64,000 bases of DNA from Ensifer aridi. GTDB taxonomy: Bacteria; Pseudomonadota; Alphaproteobacteria; Rhizobiales; Rhizobiaceae. Shown one piece after another: positions 51,980-61,004 of the stretch. The stretch's first letter is position 1. Each line of letters starts with the position of its first letter. Where the stretch lies: the NCBI RefSeq assembly GCF_002078505.1, contig NZ_LUAV01000035.1, positions 248,001-312,000 on the forward strand, written 5' to 3'. The position numbers and the translations under genes are program-made. The notes under the pieces were generated by a model. That model did not search any database. It worked only from the letters and a program-made list of their open reading frames with translations, and had not been told where the DNA came from.

Positions 51980-52693
51980 ATGAGCACGAATTCTTTCATC
52001 TCCGGTGCCGCGGTTTTCGTCGTCGCAATCGTGGCATCGGCATACGCCTGCGGCGCCGCCGAGTCGGCGGATTGCAAAGGCTCGCCCGGGAGGGGAACGG
52101 ACTGGCACGACTGCAACAAGCGGCTTCTCATGCTCGGTGGCAGCGACCTCGAGGGGAGCAATCTGGTCAGTACCGACTTTACGATGACTGACTTGCGCGA
52201 CACGAATCTTGGTTCGGCAAATCTCGAAAAGGCCACGCTCGTGCGCGCTTCGCTCGCGGGAGCCAGGGCGGACAAGGCGAACTTCACCAGGGTCGAGGCC
52301 TATCGCGGCAATTTTTCGGGTATCTCCGCGCAGAGTGCCTCCTTCGTCAGTGCCGAACTGCAGCGCACCGACTTCAGCGGCGCACGGCTGACAGGTGCCG
52401 ATTTCGAAAAGGCGGAGCTTGGTCGCGCCAATTTCGAAGGGGCGGTGCTGACCGGCACGCGCTTCTCCATGGCCAATCTGTCACGCGCCAATCTCAGCGG
52501 AGCGGTCTTCGAAGGACCGATTGATCTGGATCGCGCCTTCCTGTTTCTGACGAGGATAGAGGGTTTGGACCTCTCGGCGGTCACCGGCCTCAAGCAGGAA
52601 CAGGTCGATCTTGCCTGCGGCGACGGAGCGACGAAATTGCCGGCCGGACTGTCGGCGCCTGCAAAGTGGCCGTGCCCGCCCGATGACGACTGA
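51980..52693 (+). CDS. Exported pentapeptide-repeat protein
   Basis: 237 residues from ATG 51980 (AGGA 9 nt upstream). Signal peptide (FISGAAVFVVAIVASAYACG), then a run of A(D/N)LXX pentapeptides between about residues 55 and 190 (SDLEGSNLVSTDF, ANLEKATLVRASLAGARADK, ANFEGAVLTGTRFSMANLSR). The repeats form a right-handed quadrilateral beta helix. Cys residues flank the repeat (DCKG, HDCN, DLACG). Function unknown. Confidence 0.85.
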   Translation: MSTNSFISGAAVFVVAIVASAYACGAAESADCKGSPGRGTDWHDCNKRLLMLGGSDLEGSNLVSTDFTMTDLRDTNLGSANLEKATLVRASLAGARADKANFTRVEAYRGNFSGISAQSASFVSAELQRTDFSGARLTGADFEKAELGRANFEGAVLTGTRFSMANLSRANLSGAVFEGPIDLDRAFLFLTRIEGLDLSAVTGLKQEQVDLACGDGATKLPAGLSAPAKWPCPPDDD

Positions 52694-52747
52694 GCAGCAG
52701 CCGCTCCGCATCGTTCCGCTCGAACCGGTCGAAGGTCGCGACCCGGT

Positions 52748-53236
52748 TTAGATGATCCGTTCACCGAAGCTTCGGCGCGGGAGGAGACAGAACATCGGCT
52801 TCCTACGAACGGCGATAGCTGACTTTGCGCGAGTACCCAGCCACCGTCGGACGGCATCTTCCGGCGCCTCACCGCTCATGACGTCGATCGAGCGGCCCAT
52901 GAGGTCGAGCCGGCGACCGGAATAGCCGGCGTCGTCCGGATGCCGCCCGAAGCGTGACGGGCCGAAGTCCACGCACCATCGTTTGCGATGCGGAAACCGC
53001 TTCGACGGGCCCGCTTCGAAGAACGCCCAGACATCGAAGTCCTTTATGCCGTTTCTCCCGTCGAGGTAATGGAGCGCGCTGCCTTGTGCCAACGCAAGCA
53101 GGATGAGGCGGTCTCGATAAAGGCCGGCGACCGGCGCACGATCGAAAATCGCGGCGAGGCTACCCATCGCGACCGATTCGATCTTCTCGAGGTCGGCGGC
53201 TGTCAGCAATTCGTATGATCGGTTAGCGGGTTCCAT
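52748..53236 (-). CDS. Conserved hypothetical protein, nucleotidyltransferase-like
   Basis: 162 residues. The segment ALAQGSALHYLDGRNGIKDFDVWAFF has a GSA...KDFDVW pattern reminiscent of nucleotidyltransferase-fold proteins (GS followed by DxD), and SGRRLDLMGRSIDVM may be the third strand. I do not know a specific function; such proteins occur widely in actinobacteria and rhizobia. Monocistronic. Confidence 0.65.
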   Translation of the reverse strand: MEPANRSYELLTAADLEKIESVAMGSLAAIFDRAPVAGLYRDRLILLALAQGSALHYLDGRNGIKDFDVWAFFEAGPSKRFPHRKRWCVDFGPSRFGRHPDDAGYSGRRLDLMGRSIDVMSGEAPEDAVRRWLGTRAKSAIAVRRKPMFCLLPRRSFGERII

Positions 53237-53354
53237 CCGGCCGTACCGCCCGGTCGCATGGCGACCAGCTTAGCACGAAGATTTGCGCGGCCCCAAAACG
53301 CATAGACCGAGGCCGCGAGGCAATATCGCAGCCACCGCCGCAGGAGGAGGAATT

Positions 53355-53378
53355 GATGTGGGCGGAACCGCCCACATC
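53355..53378 (-). terminator. Hairpin downstream of htpG
   Basis: GATGTGGGCGG-AA-CCGCCCACATC: perfect 11-bp arms, 12 bp beyond the htpG stop codon. No U tract follows on the minus strand; likely a 3'-end-stabilising or termination structure. Confidence 0.6.
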
Positions 53379-53389
53379 CGGAGGTCCCT

Positions 53390-55279
53390 TCAGCCTTTCA
53401 ATGCGCGATGGAACACGCGCGACAGACGCTCCGCGAAGGCACGCGGGTCTTCTGGCTTGTCACCGTCGAGAACACGGGCCTGGTCGAGCAGCAATTTTGC
53501 CGCGTCCTCGCGAAACTCCCTGTCCTCCGCGGGATAGGCGGCAAGGGCCGTAATGAGCGCATGGCCGGGATTGATCTCGAGGACCGGTTTTGCCGCGCTT
53601 TCGATGCGCCCTGCGCCCTGAAGCATCTTTTGAAGCTGGCGGTCCGGACCGTGCTCGGCCGCAACCAGGCAGACTGCGCTTTCCGTCAACCGGTCGGAAG
53701 TTCTGACATCGGAGACCGCTTCGCCAAGCGTCGCCTTTGTGAAGTTCACGAATTCGGTCACAGACGGGCTTGCCTCGGGCGAGGGGGTGGCCGCATCTTC
53801 CTGCTTCGCAACACCAGCAAGGTCGGCAGCACCTTGCGTGATCGATTTGAACGGCTTGCCCTCGAAATCGGGCGCCGTCGTCACCCAGAAGCTGTCGACC
53901 GGGTCCGTCAAGAGCAGCACTTCGATGCCGCGCGCGCGGAAACCTTCAAGCTGCGGCGAGGCTTTCAACTGGGCGAGGTTGTCGCCCGTCAGATAGTAGA
54001 CCGCGTCCTGACCTTCCTTCATGTCCCTGACATAATCGCTCAAGGCGCGCGGCTTCTCGTCGGAAGCGGTCGTGCGGAAGCGCGAAAGCGCAAGAAGCTG
54101 GCTTCGCCGTTCGAAGTCCTCGTAGATACCTTCCTTGATGACGCTGCCGAAGTTCTCCCAGAGCTTCGCGAAGGTCTCCGGCTCGTTCTCCGCGAGCTTC
54201 TCAATGCTGGTCAGAATACGGTTCGTCAGCCCCTTGCGAATGCTGGCGAGCAGGGGGCTTTCCTGGATCATCTCGCGCGAGACGTTGAGCGGCAGGTCGG
54301 CCGTGTCGATGAGGCCGCGCACGAAACGCAAGTAGCGGGGCAGCAGCTCCGCCTCGTCGGTGATGAAGACGCGTTTCACATAGAGCTTCATCCTGCCCTT
54401 GCGATCGGGATCGAAAAGATCGAAGGGCTTGGAGCCGGGAACGAAGGCAAGTGCGGTATATTCATGCCGTCCTTCCGCACGGAAATGCACGGTCAGGGCC
54501 GGCTCGTCATATTGCCCGGCAACACCGCGATAGAAGTCGGTGTATTCTTCCTTGGAGATCTCGCTCTTCTGCTTTGTCCAGAGCGCGGTTCCGTCGGCGA
54601 CCTGGGCGGGCTCGGCACCGGGCTTCTCGATGACGGAGATCGGAACGGGGACGTGGCCCGACTGATCCTTGACGATGCGCTCGACCGTCCAGCGCGACGT
54701 GTAGATCTTGGCGTCGCCCATCAAATGCAGCGTAATGCGTGTGCCGCGTGCCGGCGCATCGGCGAGCTCGACGGCGGAAACCGTATAAGTGCCCTTGCCG
54801 TCTGAGGTCCAATGCCAGGCTTTGTCGCTGCCGGCGCGGCGGGAAACCACGTCGACATTGTCGGCAACCATGAAGGCGGAATAGAAGCCGACGCCGAACT
54901 GGCCGATTAGCTGTGCGCCGTCCTTGCCCTGCGCGGCTTCGATTCGCTCCATAAAAGCTCGCGTACCGGACCGGGCGATCGTACCGAGGGATTCAACCAG
55001 TTCGTCACGGCTCATGCCGATGCCATTGTCCTCGACGATCAGGCGGCGGCTGTCTTCATCCAGGGTCAACGTGATGCGCGGCGTAGGATCGCTGCCGAGC
55101 AGTTCGGGTGCCACGATCGCCTCGTAACGAAGCTTTTCGCAGGCATCGGCCGCGTTCGAAATCAATTCGCGCAGAAAGACGTTCTTGTCGGAATAGACCG
55201 AGTGCACCATCAGGTGCAGCAGTTTCGCCACATCGGCTTCGAAGACATGTTTCTCCACGGACATTTCGACTTCATTCAT
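53390..55279 (-). CDS. htpG: Chaperone HtpG (Hsp90)
   Basis: 629 residues from ATG 55279 (the frame is open further upstream without support). N-terminal GHKL ATPase: FLRELISNAADACEKLRYEA, VEDNGIGMSRDELVESLGTI, LIGQFGVGFYSAFMVAD and the Thr-rich TRITLHLMGDA; middle domain with YVKRVFITDEAELLPRYLRF and the Arg in LNVSREMIQESPLL; C-terminal dimerisation domain. ATP-dependent cytoplasmic chaperone. Divergent from ackA. Confidence 0.95.
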   Translation of the reverse strand: MNEVEMSVEKHVFEADVAKLLHLMVHSVYSDKNVFLRELISNAADACEKLRYEAIVAPELLGSDPTPRITLTLDEDSRRLIVEDNGIGMSRDELVESLGTIARSGTRAFMERIEAAQGKDGAQLIGQFGVGFYSAFMVADNVDVVSRRAGSDKAWHWTSDGKGTYTVSAVELADAPARGTRITLHLMGDAKIYTSRWTVERIVKDQSGHVPVPISVIEKPGAEPAQVADGTALWTKQKSEISKEEYTDFYRGVAGQYDEPALTVHFRAEGRHEYTALAFVPGSKPFDLFDPDRKGRMKLYVKRVFITDEAELLPRYLRFVRGLIDTADLPLNVSREMIQESPLLASIRKGLTNRILTSIEKLAENEPETFAKLWENFGSVIKEGIYEDFERRSQLLALSRFRTTASDEKPRALSDYVRDMKEGQDAVYYLTGDNLAQLKASPQLEGFRARGIEVLLLTDPVDSFWVTTAPDFEGKPFKSITQGAADLAGVAKQEDAATPSPEASPSVTEFVNFTKATLGEAVSDVRTSDRLTESAVCLVAAEHGPDRQLQKMLQGAGRIESAAKPVLEINPGHALITALAAYPAEDREFREDAAKLLLDQARVLDGDKPEDPRAFAERLSRVFHRALKG

Positions 55280-55455
55280 CGCGCTTGCTGACCTCCTTGA
55301 TTTGTTGCTCCCAATTGGCAAGTGGAGCTTGGAATTTCAAGGGCCGTCTTGCAGCGGCCTCACTCGGGTGCGAAGTTGCCGTGCAAAGGTCGCTGTAGCA
55401 GTCTGGAAACGCCGCAGGGCTGCGATTAATGAACATGCAGTAGCGGTCTGACATC

Positions 55456-56640
55456 ATGGAAGCGCTCCTCGTATTCAATGCCGGCTCATCCAGCCTGAAG
55501 TTCCAGATCTTCGACATCGCCGATGGGCGGCTGGAGCGCCGGATTCGCGGTAAGATCGACGGCATCGGTAGCAGCCCGCGCCTCAAGGCAACGACGGCCG
55601 ACGGCGCCGAGCTCGTTGCGCGCAGCTTCGACGGGGCAGCGGTTCCCGATCTTCCTGCCGCGATCGCCGAGGCCCGTGACTGGCTTTTGGCGCTTGAGGG
55701 CGTCGAGCTGCGGGCGATCGGTCACCGCGTCGTGCACGGCGGTCCCGAGTATATCGGGCCTGTGCTGATCGATGCGACCGTGCTCGACCGGTTGGTGCAC
55801 TACCAGAATCTCGCACCTCTGCATCAGCCGAACAACCTGGTGCCTATCCGCCTTGCCATGGAGATCAACCCGGAGGTGCCGCAGGTCGCATGCTTCGACA
55901 CTGCCTTTCATCATGGTCGCGCCGAACATACGGATTGCTACGCCCTGCCGCGCACCTTCTATGATCAAGGCGTGCGACGCTACGGTTTTCATGGGCTTTC
56001 GTATGAATACATCGCCGAGCGGCTGTGCGAGGTGGCACCGGAGGTGGCGCGGGGCAGGATCATTGTCGCCCATCTTGGAAGCGGCGCTTCGATGTGCGCC
56101 CTGCGGGGCGGGCAGAGCATCGAGACGACCATGGGTTTCACTGCGCTCGACGGCCTGCCGATGGGAACGCGCCCGGGTCAACTCGACCCGGGCGTCGTGC
56201 TCCATCTGATCACCGCGAAGGGGATGAGCGTCGAGGAGGTCTCGGACCTTCTTTACCACAATGCGGGACTAAAGGGGCTCTCCGGCATCTCGAACGACGT
56301 GCGCGAGCTGTTGGCGAGCGACGATCCGCGCGCTTCCTTTGCAATCGCGCATTTCGTACATCGCTGTAGGCTTCACGCAGGGATGCTTGCCGCCGCGCTC
56401 GGCGGCATCGACGTTTTCGTCTTTACCGCGGGTGTCGGCGAGAACTCCGCTCCGATCCGCGCCCGTATCGCCGAAGCGCTTGCCTGGCTTGGCGCGGAGG
56501 TCGATGCGGCGGCGAACGAGGCCGGCGCTGCACTGATCTCTACGACGAGGAGCCGCATTGCGCTTCACGTCATTCCGACCGACGAGGAGCTGATGATCGC
56601 GCGCCATACGCTTGCGCTGATCAGCACTCACATGGACTGA
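55456..56640 (+). CDS. ackA: Acetate kinase
   Basis: 394 residues. Family signatures: VFNAGSSSLKFQIF at the N-terminus, IGHRVVHGG, CFDTAFHHG, YGFHGLSYEYI, AHLGSGASM, TMGFTALDGLPMGTRPG and FTAGVGENS. It interconverts acetate and acetyl phosphate with ATP. No phosphotransacetylase or phosphoketolase gene is in the window, so partners are elsewhere. Ends 21 bp from the convergent gabD end. Confidence 0.95.
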   Translation: MEALLVFNAGSSSLKFQIFDIADGRLERRIRGKIDGIGSSPRLKATTADGAELVARSFDGAAVPDLPAAIAEARDWLLALEGVELRAIGHRVVHGGPEYIGPVLIDATVLDRLVHYQNLAPLHQPNNLVPIRLAMEINPEVPQVACFDTAFHHGRAEHTDCYALPRTFYDQGVRRYGFHGLSYEYIAERLCEVAPEVARGRIIVAHLGSGASMCALRGGQSIETTMGFTALDGLPMGTRPGQLDPGVVLHLITAKGMSVEEVSDLLYHNAGLKGLSGISNDVRELLASDDPRASFAIAHFVHRCRLHAGMLAAALGGIDVFVFTAGVGENSAPIRARIAEALAWLGAEVDAAANEAGAALISTTRSRIALHVIPTDEELMIARHTLALISTHMD

Positions 56641-56661
56641 TTGGCTGGCGTGGCACCGGCC

Positions 56662-58137
56662 TTAGATGTTGCCCATGCAGAGATATTTCATCTCGAGGTA
56701 ATCTTCGAGGCCGTGGCGCGAGCCTTCGCGGCCGATCCCGGACTGTTTGATGCCGCCGAAGGGCGCGGCCTCCGAAGACATGCGCCCCGTGTTGATGCCG
56801 ACCATGCCGTATTCCAGCGCTTCGGCCACATGCCAGACCCGCTTCAGGTTCTCGGCATAGAAATAAGCAGCGAGGCCGTAGATCGTGTCATTCGCCTCTG
56901 CCACCACCTGCTCGGCGCTTTCAAAGCGTAAGATCGGAGCGATCGGCCCGAACGTTTCTTCCTGTGCAACCCGCATGTCATGCGAGATGCCGGTAAGAAC
57001 GGTCGGTTCGAAGAAGGTGCCCTTCGTCCCGATCCGGTTGCCGCCGCAGCGCACTTCGGCACCCTTGGCGATCGCGTCGGCGACATGCGCCTCGATCTTC
57101 TCGATCGCATGCCCATCGATCATCGGGCCGATGGTCACGCCGGGGAAGAAGCCATCGCCCACATGGAGCTCACGCACGCGGGCGACGAATTTCTCGGCGA
57201 AGACGTCGTGAACTGCGGATTGCACGTAGATCCGGTTTGCCGAAACGCAGGTCTGGCCGGCATTGCGAAACTTCGCCTGGACAGCACCGTCCACCGCCTC
57301 GTCAATATCGGCGTCGTCGAAGACGATGAAGGGCGCATTGCCGCCGAGTTCCAGGCTCACCTTCTTGATCTGGTCAGAGCATTGCCGCATCAACAGGCGG
57401 CCCACCTCTGTCGAGCCGGTGAAGCTGATCTTGCGGACCTTGGGGTTGCTGCAGAGTTCTCGGCCGATCGGGGCGCCTTCCGAGGCATAGAGGATATTGA
57501 CGACGCCGTCCGGGAAGCCCGCCTTTTCGGAGAGTACGAACATGGCGCCGGCGACAAGTGGCGTCTGCTCCGCCGGCTTCAGAACGATCGCGCACCCGGC
57601 GGCAAGCGCCGGCGAGATTTTGCGAGCCACCATCGAAGCCGGGAAATTCCACGGCGTGATGGTGCCGACGACGCCGACCGGCTGCTTGATCACCAGCATG
57701 CGGCGGTCGTTCGCCGGCGCCGGGAAGGTCTCACCGTAGACGCGCTTTGCTTCCTCTGCATACCACTCGACGTAAGATGCGGCATGCAGAACCTCCCCTT
57801 TCGCCTCGCCGAGCGGCTTTCCCATTTCGGCCGTCAGGATAGCGGCCAGATCATCGGCGTGCTCGACGATCAGGTCGTGCCAGCGGCGCAGTATTGCACT
57901 TCGCTCCTTGGCGGGCATGCCCGCCCAAAGAGGCTGAGCCCGCGCGGCGGCGTCTATGGCCGCGTGTGCTTCCTCGATCCCCATGTCGGGAAGCGTCGCC
58001 AGCAATTCGCCGGTTGATGGATTGAAGACGTCGAAGGTCGCGCCGGCCCACTCGCCAGAGCGTCGCGTCACCCGGTCGAGCGCGGCAAAGTGGTCAGTTG
58101 CCCGAAGGTGTTTCGTGAGTGCGGCTTTCAGGGCCAT
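56662..58137 (-). CDS. gabD: Succinate-semialdehyde dehydrogenase (NAD(P)+)
   Basis: 491 residues from ATG 58137 (GGAGG 7 nt upstream). Aldehyde dehydrogenase fold: TPWNFPASMVARKISPALAA, SFTGSTEVGRLLM, general base in SLELGGNAPFIVF, catalytic Cys in FRNAGQTCVSANRIYV, and PFGGIKQSGIGREGS. Length and motifs fit GabD. It oxidises succinate semialdehyde, made by the GabT encoded just upstream on the same strand, to succinate. Confidence 0.93.
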   Translation of the reverse strand: MALKAALTKHLRATDHFAALDRVTRRSGEWAGATFDVFNPSTGELLATLPDMGIEEAHAAIDAAARAQPLWAGMPAKERSAILRRWHDLIVEHADDLAAILTAEMGKPLGEAKGEVLHAASYVEWYAEEAKRVYGETFPAPANDRRMLVIKQPVGVVGTITPWNFPASMVARKISPALAAGCAIVLKPAEQTPLVAGAMFVLSEKAGFPDGVVNILYASEGAPIGRELCSNPKVRKISFTGSTEVGRLLMRQCSDQIKKVSLELGGNAPFIVFDDADIDEAVDGAVQAKFRNAGQTCVSANRIYVQSAVHDVFAEKFVARVRELHVGDGFFPGVTIGPMIDGHAIEKIEAHVADAIAKGAEVRCGGNRIGTKGTFFEPTVLTGISHDMRVAQEETFGPIAPILRFESAEQVVAEANDTIYGLAAYFYAENLKRVWHVAEALEYGMVGINTGRMSSEAAPFGGIKQSGIGREGSRHGLEDYLEMKYLCMGNI

Positions 58138-58300
58138 GGCGCGTCCTCCGACGATAGCTGCAGCGGCCTGCAAGCATCGCTTCTTTGCTTTGTTGGAGGC
58201 GCAAGCTCATGCGCCCCTGCCACTGCTGTTCCTTTGCGCCTGAAAAGACGCACCGCCCTGCAGAGGCGGACGACCGCGATAGCGGCCGCCCCGCTTGCCG

Positions 58301-59569
58301 TCAACCGCGCGCTTCGAGGATCGATGCCTCGAGAACATCGAGCGCCTCGGCGAAAACCTCGTCCTCGATCGTGATCGGCGCCAGGAAGCGGATGACGTTG
58401 CCGTGAACGCCGCAGGTGAGCAGGATCAGGCCCTTTTCCAAGGCTATGAGACGGACCTTGTTGGCGAAGTCGGCACTCGGCAAGTTCGTCTTCACGTCGT
58501 TGAATTCGACCGCGTTCATGAAACCCGGCCCGCGGATGTCGGCGATCTCCGGCGCCTTCTCGCGGATTGCCGCGAGGCGCTGCTTCAGCCGGTTGCCGAG
58601 CTGGTTCGCCCGCTCGCACAGCTTTTCCTCCTCGATGACGTCGAGGACCGCATGAGCCGCGGCGATGCCGATCGGGTTGCCGCCATAGGTGCCGCCGAGG
58701 CCGCCCGGCCCCGGTGCGTCCATGACCTCGGCGCGGCCGGTCACGGCGGCAAGCGGGAAGCCACCGGCGAGGCTCTTTGCCATCGTCAGCAGATCCGGAG
58801 CGACATCATGGTGCTCCATCGCGAAGAGCTTGCCGGTGCGGGCAAAGCCGGTCTGCACCTCGTCGGCGATCAGCAGGATACCATGCTGGTCGCAGATTTC
58901 GCGGAGCGCCTTCATGAAGCTCGTCGGAGCCGGATAGAAGCCGCCTTCGCCCTGGACCGGCTCGATGATGATCGCGGCGACGCGGGCAGGATCGACGTCG
59001 GCGGCAAAGAGCTTCTTAAGTGCCGCCATCGACTGTTCGACGCTGACGCCGTGAAGCTCGATCGGGAAGGGGGCATGGAAAACGTCGGCCGGCATGGCGC
59101 CGAAGCCGACCTTGTAGGGCACGACCTTGCCGGTCAGCGCCATGCCCATGAAGGTGCGGCCGTGAAAGCCGCCGCCAAACGCGATGATTGCCTGACGGCC
59201 CGTCGCGGCACGGGCGATCTTGACGGCGTTTTCAACAGCTTCGGCGCCGGTCGTGACGAAGATCGTCTTCTTCGCGAAGTTGCCGGGCGCAAGCGCGTTC
59301 AGGCGCTCGGCCAGATGCACATAGTTCTCGTAGGGGACGACCTGATGACAGGTGTGGGTGAAGCGGTCGAGCTGCGCCTTGACGGCTTCGATCACCTTCG
59401 GGTGGCGGTGACCGGTATTGACGACGGCGATGCCGGAGGCGAAGTCGATGTAGCGATTGCCTTCCTTGTCCCAGATCTCGGCATTTTCCGCGCGGTCGGC
59501 GTAAATCTGCGTGGTCATTCCCACGCCGCGGGATATGGCTGCGTTCTTGCGGTCGGTCAGGCTGGTCAT
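58301..59569 (-). CDS. gabT: 4-aminobutyrate aminotransferase
   Basis: 422 residues from ATG 59569 (AGGA 9 nt upstream). Class III PLP aminotransferase: NRYIDFASGIAVVNTGHRHP, GAEAVENAVKIARAATGR, GGFHGRTFMGMALTGK, PVQGEGGFYPAP, ILLIADEVQTGFARTGK and the PLP Lys in LTMAKSLAGGFPLAAVTG. Converts GABA (or 5-aminovalerate) to the semialdehyde. The 163-bp gap to gabD has no gene. Probably regulated by the divergent MerR-XRE-cupin protein. Confidence 0.94.
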   Translation of the reverse strand: MTSLTDRKNAAISRGVGMTTQIYADRAENAEIWDKEGNRYIDFASGIAVVNTGHRHPKVIEAVKAQLDRFTHTCHQVVPYENYVHLAERLNALAPGNFAKKTIFVTTGAEAVENAVKIARAATGRQAIIAFGGGFHGRTFMGMALTGKVVPYKVGFGAMPADVFHAPFPIELHGVSVEQSMAALKKLFAADVDPARVAAIIIEPVQGEGGFYPAPTSFMKALREICDQHGILLIADEVQTGFARTGKLFAMEHHDVAPDLLTMAKSLAGGFPLAAVTGRAEVMDAPGPGGLGGTYGGNPIGIAAAHAVLDVIEEEKLCERANQLGNRLKQRLAAIREKAPEIADIRGPGFMNAVEFNDVKTNLPSADFANKVRLIALEKGLILLTCGVHGNVIRFLAPITIEDEVFAEALDVLEASILEARG

Positions 59570-59598
59570 CGTCGTCGTCCTGGTTGTGAGGGAATATA

Positions 59599-59667
59599 TT
59601 GCATTTTTTCTGCAACTTTTCTCCGGAAGTGGTACATCTTCCGGAATGGAATGCAAATCAAATTTGC
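59599..59667. promoter_or_regulatory. Cluster of three inverted repeats between gabT and its divergent regulator
   Basis: TTGCA-N7-TGCAA (59599-59615), CCGGAAG-N8-CTTCCGG (59623-59644) and GCAAAT-CAA-ATTTGC (59653-59667) lie side by side within 70 bp. The third and first share a GCAAA/TTGCA core. This is the region where both promoters must lie. The CCGGAAG repeat with its wide spacing resembles a MerR-type site; the others could suit the XRE domain. Assignment is inferred. Confidence 0.6.
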
Positions 59668-59789
59668 TGATCGAGACACCACCGAGGCTGATGGCCACCT
59701 TCTTGTAAATCGACGAGGCGCGGGTAGATTGCCGGCAGCATTCGAGGGCACGCTGTCGCGTCGCAGTGGCGGAACGAGGACATGAACGG

Positions 59790-60617
59790 ATGAGCGGTGC
59801 TGGCAACGTACGCTACAAGGTTGCCGAGGCGGCGAGGCTCGCCGGCGTCTCGGCGTCGACGCTGCGGCTGTGGGAATCGCAAGGGCTCGTCGTCCCGGAG
59901 CGTTCTGCGACCGGCCATCGACAATACAGCGAGGCCGATCTTGCACGGTTGAAGCGCATCTCCTGGTTTCGCACCGAACGCGGCCTCAATCCAGCCGCAA
60001 TACGGCAGGCGCTCGACGCGGAGAGCACGGCGAATGACGATAACGGCTCGGCCACGTCGATGGAGAATAATGCCGACCTGCAGGTCGGCCGGAAGCTGCG
60101 AAACCTCAGACACGCCGCGGGCAAGACGCTTGAGCAGGTGGCTGGCGAGATCGGCATCGCCGCATCGGTTCTCTCCACGTTGGAGCGGACGTCACAAGGC
60201 GTCTCCGTCGCAGTTCTGCATAACATCGCCGAGTATTTCGGAACGACGGTCTCAAGCCTCTCCGGCGAAGAGGAGGCTCGTGCGAGGGCACTTGTCAGGG
60301 CCGGCGAGTGGCGCAACTGGCCGCGCACGACGCCGGGTGTGACGGTTCAGCTTCTCGCGGAAGGGAGGAACCAGATGGACTGCCATCGCTTCGTGCTGGC
60401 GCCCGGCGCATCGAGCGAGGGGGCCTACCGGCATGAAGGTGAGGAATTCGTCTACGTGCTCTCCGGCCGTGTCGAGTTCGTTCTCGACGGCGATCAGTTC
60501 TACGACCTCCATCCGGGCGATTCGCTCTACTTCGAGAGCCGTCGCCGCCACGCCTGGTCGAACAGGCATGACGGCGAGACCGTTCTGCTCTGGATCAACA
60601 CGCCGCCGACCTTTTAG
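59790..60617 (+). CDS. Transcription regulator with MerR, XRE and cupin domains
   Basis: 275 residues from ATG 59790. Residues 7-77: MerR HTH (VRYKVAEAARLAGVSASTLR, ESQGLVVPERSATGHRQYSE). Residues 98-157: XRE HTH (VGRKLRNLRHAAGKTLEQVA, IAASVLSTLERTSQGVS). Residues 200-270: cupin sensor (HEGEEFVYVLSGRVEFVLDG, YDLHPGDSLYF). XRE-cupin regulators of amino-acid and polyamine catabolism are common (PuuR type); a MerR domain in front is unusual. Divergent from gabT, so control of GABA use is likely, with the cupin binding a small effector. Confidence 0.88.
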   Translation: MSGAGNVRYKVAEAARLAGVSASTLRLWESQGLVVPERSATGHRQYSEADLARLKRISWFRTERGLNPAAIRQALDAESTANDDNGSATSMENNADLQVGRKLRNLRHAAGKTLEQVAGEIGIAASVLSTLERTSQGVSVAVLHNIAEYFGTTVSSLSGEEEARARALVRAGEWRNWPRTTPGVTVQLLAEGRNQMDCHRFVLAPGASSEGAYRHEGEEFVYVLSGRVEFVLDGDQFYDLHPGDSLYFESRRRHAWSNRHDGETVLLWINTPPTF

Positions 60618-61004
60618 CAAACCGAACAGAGGCATTCGGCAAAGAATTAGATTAGAATATTCGCATCAGATCTCGCGTTCGGTGATGTATTGCCAATATT
60701 CATGCAACCGAAGGGGCGATTCGGACCATTAATCCAAATCGGCTTTGATCTCAGCATGGTATTGCACGGTCGACACACCGCCATTTCAACAGCGGCCCAC
60801 GGGGTAATCTTGCGACAGCCGCGCCAAAGTTTGGCCCGATTCGGCCATACAGTCGCCTGGCCGCCCTTAACTATTCTTTCACTTACATAAATCCTGGCTC
60901 TAACCAAGGAGCGCTCAGCGGGGCCTGCGGCAAGGATCATACCTGTCGGGGGACTGATCTATCAGGACGGTATCCCGCGAAGGTTGAACTTGAGAGGGAT
61001 GTTC
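60618..61004. other. Intergenic region without recognised gene
   Basis: About 387 bp, more AT-rich than its flanks. I see no convincing ORF, RNA gene or strong hairpin. It should contain the promoter of the polysaccharide genes that start at 61005. Confidence 0.5.

Noticed and set aside
58295..59785. A 496-codon open frame on the plus strand
   Set aside because: Entirely antisense to gabT, which has all aminotransferase motifs; typical complementary-strand shadow.
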